Positions 1 through 5,092 of a DNA stretch of 5,092 nucleotides are shown here, piece by piece. The DNA comes from an uncultured Clostridia bacterium. GTDB lineage: Bacteria > Bacillota_A > Clostridia > TANB77 > CAG-508. Position 1 is the stretch's first letter, and each line of letters opens with the position of its first letter. The notes below the pieces were generated by a model. It worked only from the letters and a program-made list of their open reading frames with translations. It was not told the origin of the DNA and did no database searches. Where the stretch lies: the NCBI GenBank assembly GCA_947369305.1, contig CANBLA010000080.1, positions 1-5,092 on the forward strand, in the 5' to 3' direction. The position numbers were made by a program, and so were the translations under genes.

Positions 1-70
1 TTACCAATCCAGCAATTGCTCCTGCAACTGAATTTGGATTTGATTTTGATGAAATTTTTAAAACTTCCAT
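1..70 (-). CDS. spoVS: Stage V sporulation protein S (SpoVS), partial: only the N-terminal 23 codons
   Basis: SpoVS is a small (~86 aa) conserved protein of the Alba-like SpoVS fold. In Bacillus subtilis it affects septation and the progress of sporulation and acts in the cytoplasm, possibly by binding nucleic acid. The visible translation begins MEVLKISSKSNPNSVAGAIA. From memory this nearly matches the start of known SpoVS proteins (MEILKVSAKS followed by SPNSVAGALAG), including the highly conserved PNSVAGA block at residues 12-18. The ATG at 70-68 has a perfect AGGAGG six bases upstream, so the start is firm. The gene runs off the left edge of the window, so its 3' part cannot be judged. 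A non-coding leader of more than 200 bases with possible Spo0A boxes precedes it, and the upstream gene ends in a terminator, so spoVS probably has its own promoter. The identification rests on a short but very characteristic segment. Confidence 0.93.
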   Translation of the reverse strand, partial: MEVLKISSKSNPNSVAGAIAGLV

Positions 71-76
71 TTTTTT

Positions 77-82
77 CCTCCT
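77..82 (-). promoter_or_regulatory. Ribosome binding site of spoVS
   Basis: The minus strand reads AGGAGG followed by six A residues and then ATG. This is a full-consensus Shine-Dalgarno sequence at good spacing, and it fixes the spoVS start at position 70. Confidence 0.9.
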
Positions 83-124
83 ATTATTTTAATTTTTCTT
101 GTGTTTTTTGAACATTCTTATCTT

Positions 125-145
125 ACAACAAATTTATATTGTTGT
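125..145. repeat. Short inverted repeat (6-bp arms, 9-bp AT-only spacer)
   Basis: ACAACA at 125-130 is mirrored by TGTTGT at 140-145 around an AT-only centre. It lies in the spoVS leader and overlaps the candidate -10 elements, so it could be an operator half-site pair. No U-tract follows that would make it a terminator. Chance occurrence in AT-rich DNA is quite possible. Confidence 0.3.
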
Positions 146-171
146 CTATAGAAAATAAACAATTTTTTCAA
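133..171 (-). promoter_or_regulatory. Possible promoter region of spoVS (sigma factor uncertain)
   Basis: Two imperfect sigma-A-like arrangements overlap here on the minus strand. One is TTGAAA (171-166) with TATAGA (150-145), separated by only 15 bases. The other is TTGTTT (162-157) with TATAAA (138-133), separated by 18 bases. Neither is a strong match, and the region is so AT-rich that such matches arise by chance. B. subtilis spoVS is known to be read by sigma-H, but I could not find a convincing sigma-H pair here. A promoter somewhere between 71 and 286 is likely because the upstream gene is closed by a terminator; the exact position is a guess. Confidence 0.25.
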
Positions 172-187
172 GTTTCGAACGTCTATT

Positions 188-194
188 TTCGACA
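188..194 (-). promoter_or_regulatory. Candidate Spo0A box upstream of spoVS
   Basis: The minus strand reads TGTCGAA, an exact match to the 7-base core of the Spo0A binding site, about 118 bases ahead of the spoVS start. A second near match, TTTGTCGAG on the plus strand at 228-236, fits 8 of 9 positions of the extended consensus TTTGTCRAA. The location, between a terminator and a sporulation gene, makes control by phosphorylated Spo0A plausible. A 7-base match alone is weak evidence. Confidence 0.4.
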
Positions 195-286
195 CTATTT
201 TTAATAAGTATTCAATTTTTGTTATGTTTTGTCGAGTCGATTATTTTTTATGTAAATATTTAAACTACATATGTATTTTATGCATC

Positions 287-325
287 AAAAAAAATCCCTA
301 CTTCCTAAAATATTGAAGTAGGGAT
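287..325 (-). terminator. Intrinsic (Rho-independent) terminator of the DUF1540 gene
   Basis: On the minus strand a perfect 11-bp stem (ATCCCTACTTC at 325-315 pairing with GAAGTAGGGAT at 304-294) encloses a 10-base loop. The run of eight T residues (294-287) begins with the last base of the stem. The stem begins five bases after the TAA of the DUF1540 gene, so it ends that transcript and insulates spoVS from upstream reading. There is no T-run on the plus-strand side, so it works in one direction only. Confidence 0.95.
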
Positions 326-330
326 AGAAT

Positions 331-504
331 TTATTCACATTTGCAACAATAACTTCCACACATAGATTCGTCCTTTGCTCTACCATTCGAACAATTCGTG
401 CAAGCTTCAACCTGAATTTGTTGTAATTCACATATTTTATTATCGCAATCATTATATTTACAGCTTTCTACTGTACAATTGATTTTCTGATTTTTTTCTT
501 CCAT
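331..504 (-). CDS. DUF1540 domain-containing Cys-rich small protein (57 aa)
   Basis: This small gene encodes a 57-residue, probably cytoplasmic protein with ten cysteines, at positions 10, 15, 20, 25, 35, 38, 49, 53, 54 and 56. The N-terminal half, INCTVESCKYNDCDNKICEL (residues 8-27), then IQVEAC, fits the DUF1540 pattern: an I-x-C-x-V-x-x-C-x-Y-N opening, further cysteines, then an I-x-V strand and a Cys. Members of this family are widespread in Clostridia and Bacilli and probably bind a metal such as zinc; no molecular role has been established. The C-terminus CGSYCCKCE adds a dense cysteine cluster. There is no signal peptide or membrane segment. The ATG at 504 is preceded by GGAGG seven bases upstream, the TAA at 333-331 is followed at once by a strong terminator, and a -10-like TATAAT lies upstream. 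It therefore looks like a monocistronic or last-in-operon unit. Confidence 0.9.
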   Translation of the reverse strand: MEEKNQKINCTVESCKYNDCDNKICELQQIQVEACTNCSNGRAKDESMCGSYCCKCE

Positions 505-511
505 AACACAA

Positions 512-516
512 CCTCC
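512..516 (-). promoter_or_regulatory. Ribosome binding site of the DUF1540 gene
   Basis: GGAGG lies seven bases before the ATG at 504. It supports translation of this short gene, which might otherwise be overlooked. Confidence 0.85.
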
Positions 517-540
517 ACTTAATTTAAAAATTAACTCACA

Positions 541-555
541 GCAAATTCAATTTGC
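541..555. repeat. Perfect 15-bp palindrome, possible operator
   Basis: GCAAATT at 541-547 and AATTTGC at 549-555 are exact reverse complements around a single central C. The palindrome sits just downstream of a TATAAT element on the minus strand and ahead of the DUF1540 ribosome binding site, where a repressor operator would commonly be. It could also form a weak 5-bp RNA stem with a 5-base loop after the WG-repeat gene. It is followed within ~20 bases by a short T-run, but the stem is too weak to call a terminator. Confidence 0.4.
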
Positions 556-559
556 CTTT

Positions 560-565
560 ATTATA
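560..565 (-). promoter_or_regulatory. Possible -10 element for the DUF1540 gene
   Basis: The minus strand has a consensus TATAAT about 55 bases ahead of the DUF1540 start codon. No recognisable -35 hexamer lies 16-18 bases upstream (AAAAAG at 17 bases), and no extended TGn motif precedes it. The overlapping CATAATATA (570-562) resembles the -10 of sporulation sigma factors E and K, but I found no matching -35. The promoter call is therefore tentative. Confidence 0.3.
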
Positions 566-594
566 TTATGGACAATTTTCTACTTTTTAAACTG

Positions 595-2232
595 TTATTT
601 CATGTATATTTCATAAAACTTATCTCCAACAAAATGAAATTCAAGATTTTTTAAATGATTCAAAAATTCTTCGTACCTTGTCACATATGGAACCGACTTA
701 TCATTTGAAATTTGGTAAAATTTTCCATAAACTTGTTGTATGCCTTCCATTATTGTTTGTCCTTGAGAATTTAATAATTTGCAATTCATTTTTGCAAAAC
801 CATAATCATTAAAATTAATCGCTTCATTAGTATTAGCACAAATATACATCCCATATTGAGCTAAAGAAGGGTCTATCATATCGAATTCTTCTTCAAAAAT
901 TTTATGAAATTCCTTGTTTATCACTCTATATTTTCCATTTCCGCTTTTTACAATATAACCATCTTCTGCAATATAAATATCTGTGTAAATATCGGACAAA
1001 ATGTTGCCATTTGCATCAATAAAATAAATTGTATTATCATTGTAATTTCGAATTAGAATTTTGTCATCGATAAAATCTAAAATTTGTGCTTTCCCCGTCA
1101 TAATATTTTTTTTACCATAATTGGTAAACCACCCTTGCTCTTTTGCTGAAAGATCAAAAAAAGGAATCGTTCGATTGCTATATAAATATACATAATTTTC
1201 ATCGTAATCAAGATTCGTACAATCTAAATTCATTCGTACATTTATATTATCTTTTTTAGCCAATTCAAATTTATCTCCTAATCCTAAATTAGATTGGGTT
1301 ATGATAATATCGTATTGGTCATTATAGTCATAACGATACGTATATTCATCCGACAATTCTTCATATCGTGGCGCTTTTTGCATCTTAGCTGTTTGGTTTT
1401 CAATTTCAGTTTGCATGATCCCGCCTTGTCCTAACGTATTTTTATAAATATCTTGCAATTCCTGCCTTTTAGCCTCATAATTATCATTGGCTGATTCGGC
1501 TCGGTAGGACATGACCTTTCTTTGATTTTTCAGAATAATATATGAAGTTTTATCCTCGCAAACCAATGCTACTTGAAAATCTTTATTAAATGCCGTAATA
1601 TTAACAAAAGGACTTGCATAATCATACACAAAATCAATTACAATATCTCCTTTTTGATTAATATATCCATATTTTCCATCTTTTTTGATGTTAATATACA
1701 CATCTTCTATTTCTAATTCTGTAATATATTTAAAATAATCGCTCGTGTACTCTTGGTTGTCTTCATTTTGTTTTCTCTTAATCGATTGCCCAATTGATTT
1801 ATACAAAACAGAAACAGCAATCAAAGTCACAATGCTCAAAACAATCAATGCCACAATCGAAATAGCAGTCGTACTATCAATATCTACACTATTATCCTTC
1901 ATAGTTTGAAAAATTACAATTATACCAGAAATGATTGAAAAACTAGCAATTAGTGGTTCTTTTATAATTACAAAACTAATCGCAAAAATTCCTAATAAAT
2001 AACCTGTTTTCATTCTACTATTGTCTCGATTATAATGATACTCAAATGCATCAATCCCAATAACAATCACTAAAACAATATAAATTGCTTTTAGAATTAT
2101 TTGTGTAACACTTAATTCTTGAATTGTAAGCTCCTGTATCTCCTGTGGTATGTAAATTGTATATATAGAAAGTAACAAACCAAATAAAATATTCATGGAG
2201 CCAATACATAAGTTAACAACTTTTCCTCTCAT
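595..2232 (-). CDS. WG-repeat-containing membrane protein of unknown function (545 aa)
   Basis: I do not recognise a named gene. The N-terminus (residues 1-150) is strongly hydrophobic, with probable membrane helices near 7-28, 44-62, 77-90, 93-110 and 122-146. The last helix is followed by a basic stretch (KSIGQSIKRK, 145-154). The rest is a large soluble domain. Residues 182-208 (GKYGYINQKGDIVIDFVYDY at the core) match the WG/KWG beta-repeat pattern, G-x-Y-G-Y-I-N-x-x-G-x-x-V-I followed by a Y-D. Weaker copies seem to recur at about 400-420, 428-450 and 475-500, so the C-terminal half may be a degenerate beta-propeller or solenoid. A Tyr- and Asp-rich linker lies near 285-310. The topology of the soluble part is uncertain: the basic flank favours the cytoplasm, while counting five helices with the N-terminus inside puts it outside. 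The ATG at 2232 follows AGAGGA seven bases upstream, and that site overlaps the nadD stop, so the gene probably ends the metG operon. The function is unknown. Confidence 0.85.
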   Translation of the reverse strand: MRGKVVNLCIGSMNILFGLLLSIYTIYIPQEIQELTIQELSVTQIILKAIYIVLVIVIGIDAFEYHYNRDNSRMKTGYLLGIFAISFVIIKEPLIASFSIISGIIVIFQTMKDNSVDIDSTTAISIVALIVLSIVTLIAVSVLYKSIGQSIKRKQNEDNQEYTSDYFKYITELEIEDVYINIKKDGKYGYINQKGDIVIDFVYDYASPFVNITAFNKDFQVALVCEDKTSYIILKNQRKVMSYRAESANDNYEAKRQELQDIYKNTLGQGGIMQTEIENQTAKMQKAPRYEELSDEYTYRYDYNDQYDIIITQSNLGLGDKFELAKKDNINVRMNLDCTNLDYDENYVYLYSNRTIPFFDLSAKEQGWFTNYGKKNIMTGKAQILDFIDDKILIRNYNDNTIYFIDANGNILSDIYTDIYIAEDGYIVKSGNGKYRVINKEFHKIFEEEFDMIDPSLAQYGMYICANTNEAINFNDYGFAKMNCKLLNSQGQTIMEGIQQVYGKFYQISNDKSVPYVTRYEEFLNHLKNLEFHFVGDKFYEIYMK

Positions 2233-2238
2233 CTGTTT

Positions 2239-2244
2239 TCCTCT
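2239..2244 (-). promoter_or_regulatory. Ribosome binding site of the WG-repeat gene, overlapping the nadD stop codon
   Basis: AGAGGA on the minus strand (2244-2239) lies six to seven bases before the ATG at 2232. It shares bases with the TAG stop of the preceding gene (2245-2243). The overlap suggests the two genes are translated from one messenger. Confidence 0.75.
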
Positions 2245-2767
2245 ATTTTTTATATAAATTCTTTTGTTTTATATATTCAATGACTTTTTTAGGTACCAAA
2301 TCATCAATACTTTCATTTTGCTTAATTTTTTGTCTTACTATACTAGAACTAATTTGTTTCATATTTCCCATCTCTCTATCAAGTACAATATAATGGTAAT
2401 TTCTCAATAATTTTTTGGCATTTTTCCATTCTAATATTTTTTTATAATTGTCACTTCCCATGATAAAAAATCTTTCCGTCTTTGGAAATAGTTGGTCAAT
2501 CATTTGAAAAGTATCAATTGCATACATTTTTTTCTCATTGTTAGAAATAGCTAAAATTTCAAATCCAGTTTCTTTTTGAAGAGCTAATTCAAGCATTTTA
2601 ATTCGATGCTCTAAACAAATTAAATCTTTTTTTTCATACAAATCTCCCATCGGTACAAAAAATACTTTTTCTAATTCTTCTCGTTTCATTACACTTTTGA
2701 TTAAATCAATATGCGCTTTTGTTACTGGATTAAAGCAACCACCAAAAAAACCAATTCTACTTTTCAC
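2243..2767 (-). CDS. nadD: Nicotinate-nucleotide adenylyltransferase family protein (NadD-like, 174 aa)
   Basis: The NadD family transfers AMP from ATP to nicotinic acid mononucleotide to give deamido-NAD, the penultimate step of NAD synthesis, in the cytoplasm. Family marks are visible. Residues 6-19 (GFFGGCFNPVTKAH) match the nucleotidyltransferase loop GGxFDPxHxGH. MYAIDTFQ (81-88) corresponds to the family's SYTIDTL block, GSDN (104-107) and W114 follow as expected, and ISSSIVR (139-145) is the C-terminal ISxTxIR ATP-binding motif. Two positions depart from the usual form: Thr16 replaces the first His and Ala18 replaces the Gly of HxGH. At 174 residues it is shorter than the common ~190-215. 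The start is a GTG (2767-2765) sharing one base with the kinase stop, served by AGAAGGAT at 2783-2776. A second, divergent adenylyltransferase with a slightly different mononucleotide substrate (NMN, for example) is an alternative. The family is clear; the exact substrate is less so. Confidence 0.85.
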   Translation of the reverse strand: MKSRIGFFGGCFNPVTKAHIDLIKSVMKREELEKVFFVPMGDLYEKKDLICLEHRIKMLELALQKETGFEILAISNNEKKMYAIDTFQMIDQLFPKTERFFIMGSDNYKKILEWKNAKKLLRNYHYIVLDREMGNMKQISSSIVRQKIKQNESIDDLVPKKVIEYIKQKNLYKK

Positions 2768-3441
2768 TAATTAAGATCCTTCTTTACTTCCTCATAAATT
2801 TCTTCATGTATTTCTTCTATCGTTTTTAAACGACCATTTTCTATACACTTAATTTCACACCACTGATATTTTTCCGCTACACTACAAGCTGCCTGATAAC
2901 TTTCAACTAAATGCTTATGATTCTTTTCATGAATATCTTTTTCCTGTGTATGAGAAAATTTATTTTCTCTATTTTTTATCAATTCTTCTGCTTTTTCTGG
3001 TGGCATATTTAGAAAAAATACTTTGCTTGGTTCTGGAATTCCATATAAATTAAATTCTAAATCAAATAACCAATTAATAAATTTTTCTCTCTCATTTTCG
3101 TCATCAATTTTTCCAGCTTGATGTACCATATTGGCAGTTGTATAACGGTCTGCTAATATAATTCCACCATCTTTATAATATTCTTCAAGCTCTTTTTTAT
3201 AAGTTGCATATCGATCAACTGCATAAAAAGTAGACGCAATATAGGGACTAATTTGTTTTGGATCGTCTCCAAACTCACCAGACAAATACATTTTTACCAA
3301 ACTCGATGATGAACTATCATAATTTGGAAAGGAAACAGTCCTATAATTTATTTTATCTTGCGTCAAACGTTTTTGTAATTTTTCAAATTGCGTCTGTTTC
3401 CCACTCCCATCAGTTCCATCAATTACAAATAATTTCCCCAT
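2767..3441 (-). CDS. tmk: Thymidylate kinase family protein (dTMP kinase-like, 224 aa)
   Basis: Thymidylate kinases phosphorylate dTMP to dTDP with ATP, supplying dTTP for DNA synthesis in the cytoplasm. From the start chosen here, the P-loop GTDGSGKQT is at residues 9-17 and FPNY at 38-41. The substrate-binding YAVDRY is at 73-78 and the ADRY form of the DRX motif at 97-100. A Lys/Arg-containing lid segment lies near 156-175 (KNRENKFSHTQEKDIHEKNH). The length suits the family. The frame is open to an ATG at 3468, giving nine more residues, but GGAGG at 3451-3447 lies five bases ahead of the ATG at 3441 and the protein then begins directly with the first strand (MGKLFVIDG), so I place the start there. 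The stop overlaps the GTG of nadD and metG ends 52 bases upstream, consistent with one operon. The lid differs from that of E. coli Tmk, so this could be a second, specialised deoxynucleotide kinase. Confidence 0.85.
   Translation of the reverse strand: MGKLFVIDGTDGSGKQTQFEKLQKRLTQDKINYRTVSFPNYDSSSSSLVKMYLSGEFGDDPKQISPYIASTFYAVDRYATYKKELEEYYKDGGIILADRYTTANMVHQAGKIDDENEREKFINWLFDLEFNLYGIPEPSKVFFLNMPPEKAEELIKNRENKFSHTQEKDIHEKNHKHLVESYQAACSVAEKYQWCEIKCIENGRLKTIEEIHEEIYEEVKKDLN
2776..2783 (-). promoter_or_regulatory. Ribosome binding site of nadD, inside the end of the kinase gene
   Basis: AGAAGGAT on the minus strand lies eight bases before the GTG start at 2767, within the last codons of the upstream gene. 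Together with the one-base TAG/GTG overlap it supports translational coupling and the choice of a GTG start. Confidence 0.6.
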
Positions 3442-3446
3442 ATTTT

Positions 3447-3451
3447 CCTCC
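3447..3451 (-). promoter_or_regulatory. Ribosome binding site that decides the kinase start
   Basis: GGAGG on the minus strand is followed by AAAAT and the ATG at 3441. The upstream in-frame ATG at 3468 has only a weak AAAGAAG ahead of it. This argues that the N-terminal MSRKKMEEN of the longer reading is untranslated leader. Confidence 0.8.
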
Positions 3452-3493
3452 ATTTTTTTACGAGACATAATACTTCTTTATGCCCTATCATAA

Positions 3494-5046
3494 CTATTTC
3501 TTCATTGCATTTTTTATATACTCGATTTCTTCTTCCTTATCTTTCCTCATAAATAACGGTTCGCCTTTTTCCACAACTTTTGCTCCTCTGTGGATTACAT
3601 CATACGATTTTAAAGAATCCCATGTTTTTAAATTTTCCAAATCTAAGCCCAATTGCGAAAAAATTTTCTCTGCAGTTTCTGGCATAAAAGCTTTAAGTAA
3701 AATCGCAATTTTTCTCAGACTTTCCGCTAAATGAAACATAACCGATTTTAATTTTTCACTTTTTTCTTCCTTCGCCAATACCCAAGGTGCTGTCTCATCA
3801 ATGTATTTATTGGTTCTTGCAATCAGATTCCAAATTTCTACCAAACTATTGCTAATATGAAAATCATCCATCAATTGTTCTACCAATCTACATTGCTTGC
3901 TTGAAAATTCTTCTAATGCCTCGTCTGGCTCATTCTTTTCAGAAAATTCTGTTGGAATAACACCATCAAAATATTTATTCATCATACCGATCGTTCGATT
4001 TAAAAGATTTCCTAAATCATTACACAAATCAAAATTATAACGTTCCACAAAACCTTCTGGTGTAAAAGTGGAATCTTGTCCAAAAGACAATTCTCGTAAC
4101 AAATAGTATTTTGTAGCATCCAAGCCATATCGTTCAATCAAAGTCTCTGGATAAATTATATTACCTTTTGACTTCGACATTTTGCCATCTTTCATCACAA
4201 TAAAACCATGCGCATAAATTTGCTTTGGAAGTTCCAATCCAAGTGCCATCAAGAAAATTGGCCAATAAATTCCATGAAAACGAATGATATCCTTTGCAAC
4301 AATATGCAAATCCGCTGGCCAGTATTTTTTGAATAAGGCATCATCTTCTGAAAAATATCCAAGCGCTGTAATATAATTGGTCAAAGCATCCACCCAAACA
4401 TACAAAACATGTTTTGGATCGTTTTTCATTTTGATTCCCCAATCAAAAGTCGTTCTACTGATACATAAATCTTCTAGACCTGGTTTGATAAAATTATTAA
4501 AAATTTCATTTCGTCTAAATTCTGGCTGCACAAAATCTGGACGTTCTTCATACAATTTTATCAATCTATCTTGATATTTTTTCATATTAAAAAAGTAAGA
4601 TTCTTCTTGCATTTTTTTTACTTCTCTGCCACAATCTGGACATTTCCCCTCCACCAATTGTGTCTCCGTAAAATAAGTCTCACAAGGCATACAATACCAG
4701 CCTTCATAAGTTCCTTTGTATACATCAGCATTTTCAATGAATTTTTCCACGATTTTTTCAACTGCTTTTACATGACGTTCCTCCGTCGTGCGAATAAAAT
4801 CATCATATTCGATATCCATTAACTTCCACAACTTTTTAGCTTCTTCTGCCATAAAATCAACATGTTCTTGTGGAGTTTTGTTATTTTGTTCAGCTACTTT
4901 TTGAATTTTTTGACCATGTTCATCCAAACCTGTTAAAAGATAGGCATCATAACCTCTTAAAGCTTTGTATCTTTTGATACAATCGGCTAAAGTCGTTGTG
5001 TACGCATTCCCAATATGAAATTTTCCACTTGGGTAATAAATTGGTG
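3494..5046 (-). CDS. metG: Methionyl-tRNA synthetase, partial: first few codons missing at the contig end
   Basis: MetRS charges tRNA-Met with methionine using ATP, in the cytoplasm. The native part is 516 complete codons. Numbering from the first intact codon (the Pro of PIYYPSG), the class I HIGH signature appears as FHIGN at 9-13. A zinc knob has C118-x2-C121 and C135-x2-C138, the catalytic KMSKS is at 288-292, and the anticodon-binding helix region shows NKYIDETAPW at 412-421. Only about six to ten residues (typically M-x-K-x-Y-Y-I-T-T) are missing. The open frame continues upstream into adapter DNA, where it reads VTGVQTCALPIS, and that part must not be annotated as protein. The C-terminus stops after the helical anticodon domain (KNAMKK) and lacks the ~110-residue tRNA-binding OB-fold (Trbp111/EMAPII-like) carried by many Bacillota MetRS of ~640-660 residues. 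It is the first visible gene of the metG-tmk-nadD-WG gene set; any T-box or promoter is outside the window. Confidence 0.97.
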
Positions 5047-5092
5047 AGATCGGAAGAGCACACGTCTGAACTCCAGTCACTGGCACCTATCT
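5047..5092 (+). other. Illumina TruSeq adapter with index (sequencing artefact)
   Basis: From 5047 the plus strand reads AGATCGGAAGAGC and continues to 5080 as the complete 34-base indexed Illumina adapter stem, ending CCAGTCAC. The next eight bases, TGGCACCT (5081-5088), sit where the sample index belongs. The final ATCT (5089-5092) is the start of the constant part that follows the index in the same oligonucleotide. Genomic sequence therefore ends at 5046, or at 5047 if the A added by tailing is native. The segment should be trimmed. Confidence 0.98.

Noticed and set aside
541..597. Intrinsic terminator after the WG-repeat gene
   Set aside because: The only symmetrical element is the 541-555 palindrome, which gives at most a weak AT-rich 5-bp stem with no directly adjoining T-run. 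Read-through into the DUF1540 gene cannot be excluded.
1275..1300. Imperfect palindrome (CTAATC...TTAGATT region) within the WG-repeat gene
   Set aside because: It lies inside coding sequence, the pairing is interrupted, and such short matches are expected by chance in AT-rich DNA.
3258..3734. Open frames on the plus strand opposite the kinase and metG genes (3258-3470 and 3480-3734)
   Set aside because: They lie antisense to genes with clear homology, lack good ribosome binding sites, and their Phe/Ser/Ile-rich translations look like the complement of Lys/Glu-rich coding sequence.
4377..4822. Two plus-strand open frames (4377-4574 and 4571-4822) antisense to metG
   Set aside because: They are shadows of the well-supported MetRS reading frame; no family motif, no promoter and no convincing ribosome binding site.
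1..5046. CRISPR array, insertion sequence, tRNA/rRNA gene or phage module
   Set aside because: No direct repeat series, transposase motif, terminal inverted repeats or RNA gene signature was seen; the window is a normal chromosomal gene cluster with an artefact at one end.
5047..5086. MPVTGVQTCALPIS as the true N-terminus of MetRS
   Set aside because: It is the translation of Illumina adapter and index sequence; MetRS homology begins exactly at the junction.

Overview
This is a strongly AT-rich window in which every supported gene lies on the minus strand. The start of a spoVS gene, purine-rich Shine-Dalgarno sequences, a DUF1540 Cys-rich miniprotein and a WG-repeat membrane protein together point to an endospore-forming Bacillota, most likely a member of the Clostridia. 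The right end carries Illumina adapter sequence, so this is an assembled short-read contig that may come from an isolate or a metagenome.

Layout in the direction of transcription, from right to left. Positions 5047-5092 are library adapter plus an index, not genomic DNA. Next comes metG (methionyl-tRNA synthetase), which has lost its first few codons at the contig edge. It is followed closely by a thymidylate-kinase-like gene, a NadD-type nicotinate-nucleotide adenylyltransferase gene whose GTG start overlaps the kinase stop codon by one base, and a 545-residue membrane protein with a WG-type repeat. The spacing, shared strand and overlapping signals suggest one operon made of translation, nucleotide and NAD genes with an uncharacterised envelope protein at its end. 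Its promoter lies outside the window.

After a 90-base gap with a possible -10 element and a 15-bp palindrome comes a 57-residue DUF1540 gene, closed by a textbook intrinsic terminator (287-325). The next ~215 bases (71-286) are non-coding and AT-rich. They serve as the leader and promoter region of spoVS and hold a perfect Spo0A-box core, a second near match and a small inverted repeat. Only the first 23 codons of spoVS are inside the window.

I found no mobile element, CRISPR array, tRNA or rRNA, and no convincing new biological system. The points most worth a second look are the adapter contamination that creates a false N-terminus on metG, the MetRS that lacks the usual C-terminal tRNA-binding domain, the divergent NadD nucleotide-binding motif, and the possible Spo0A control region ahead of spoVS.
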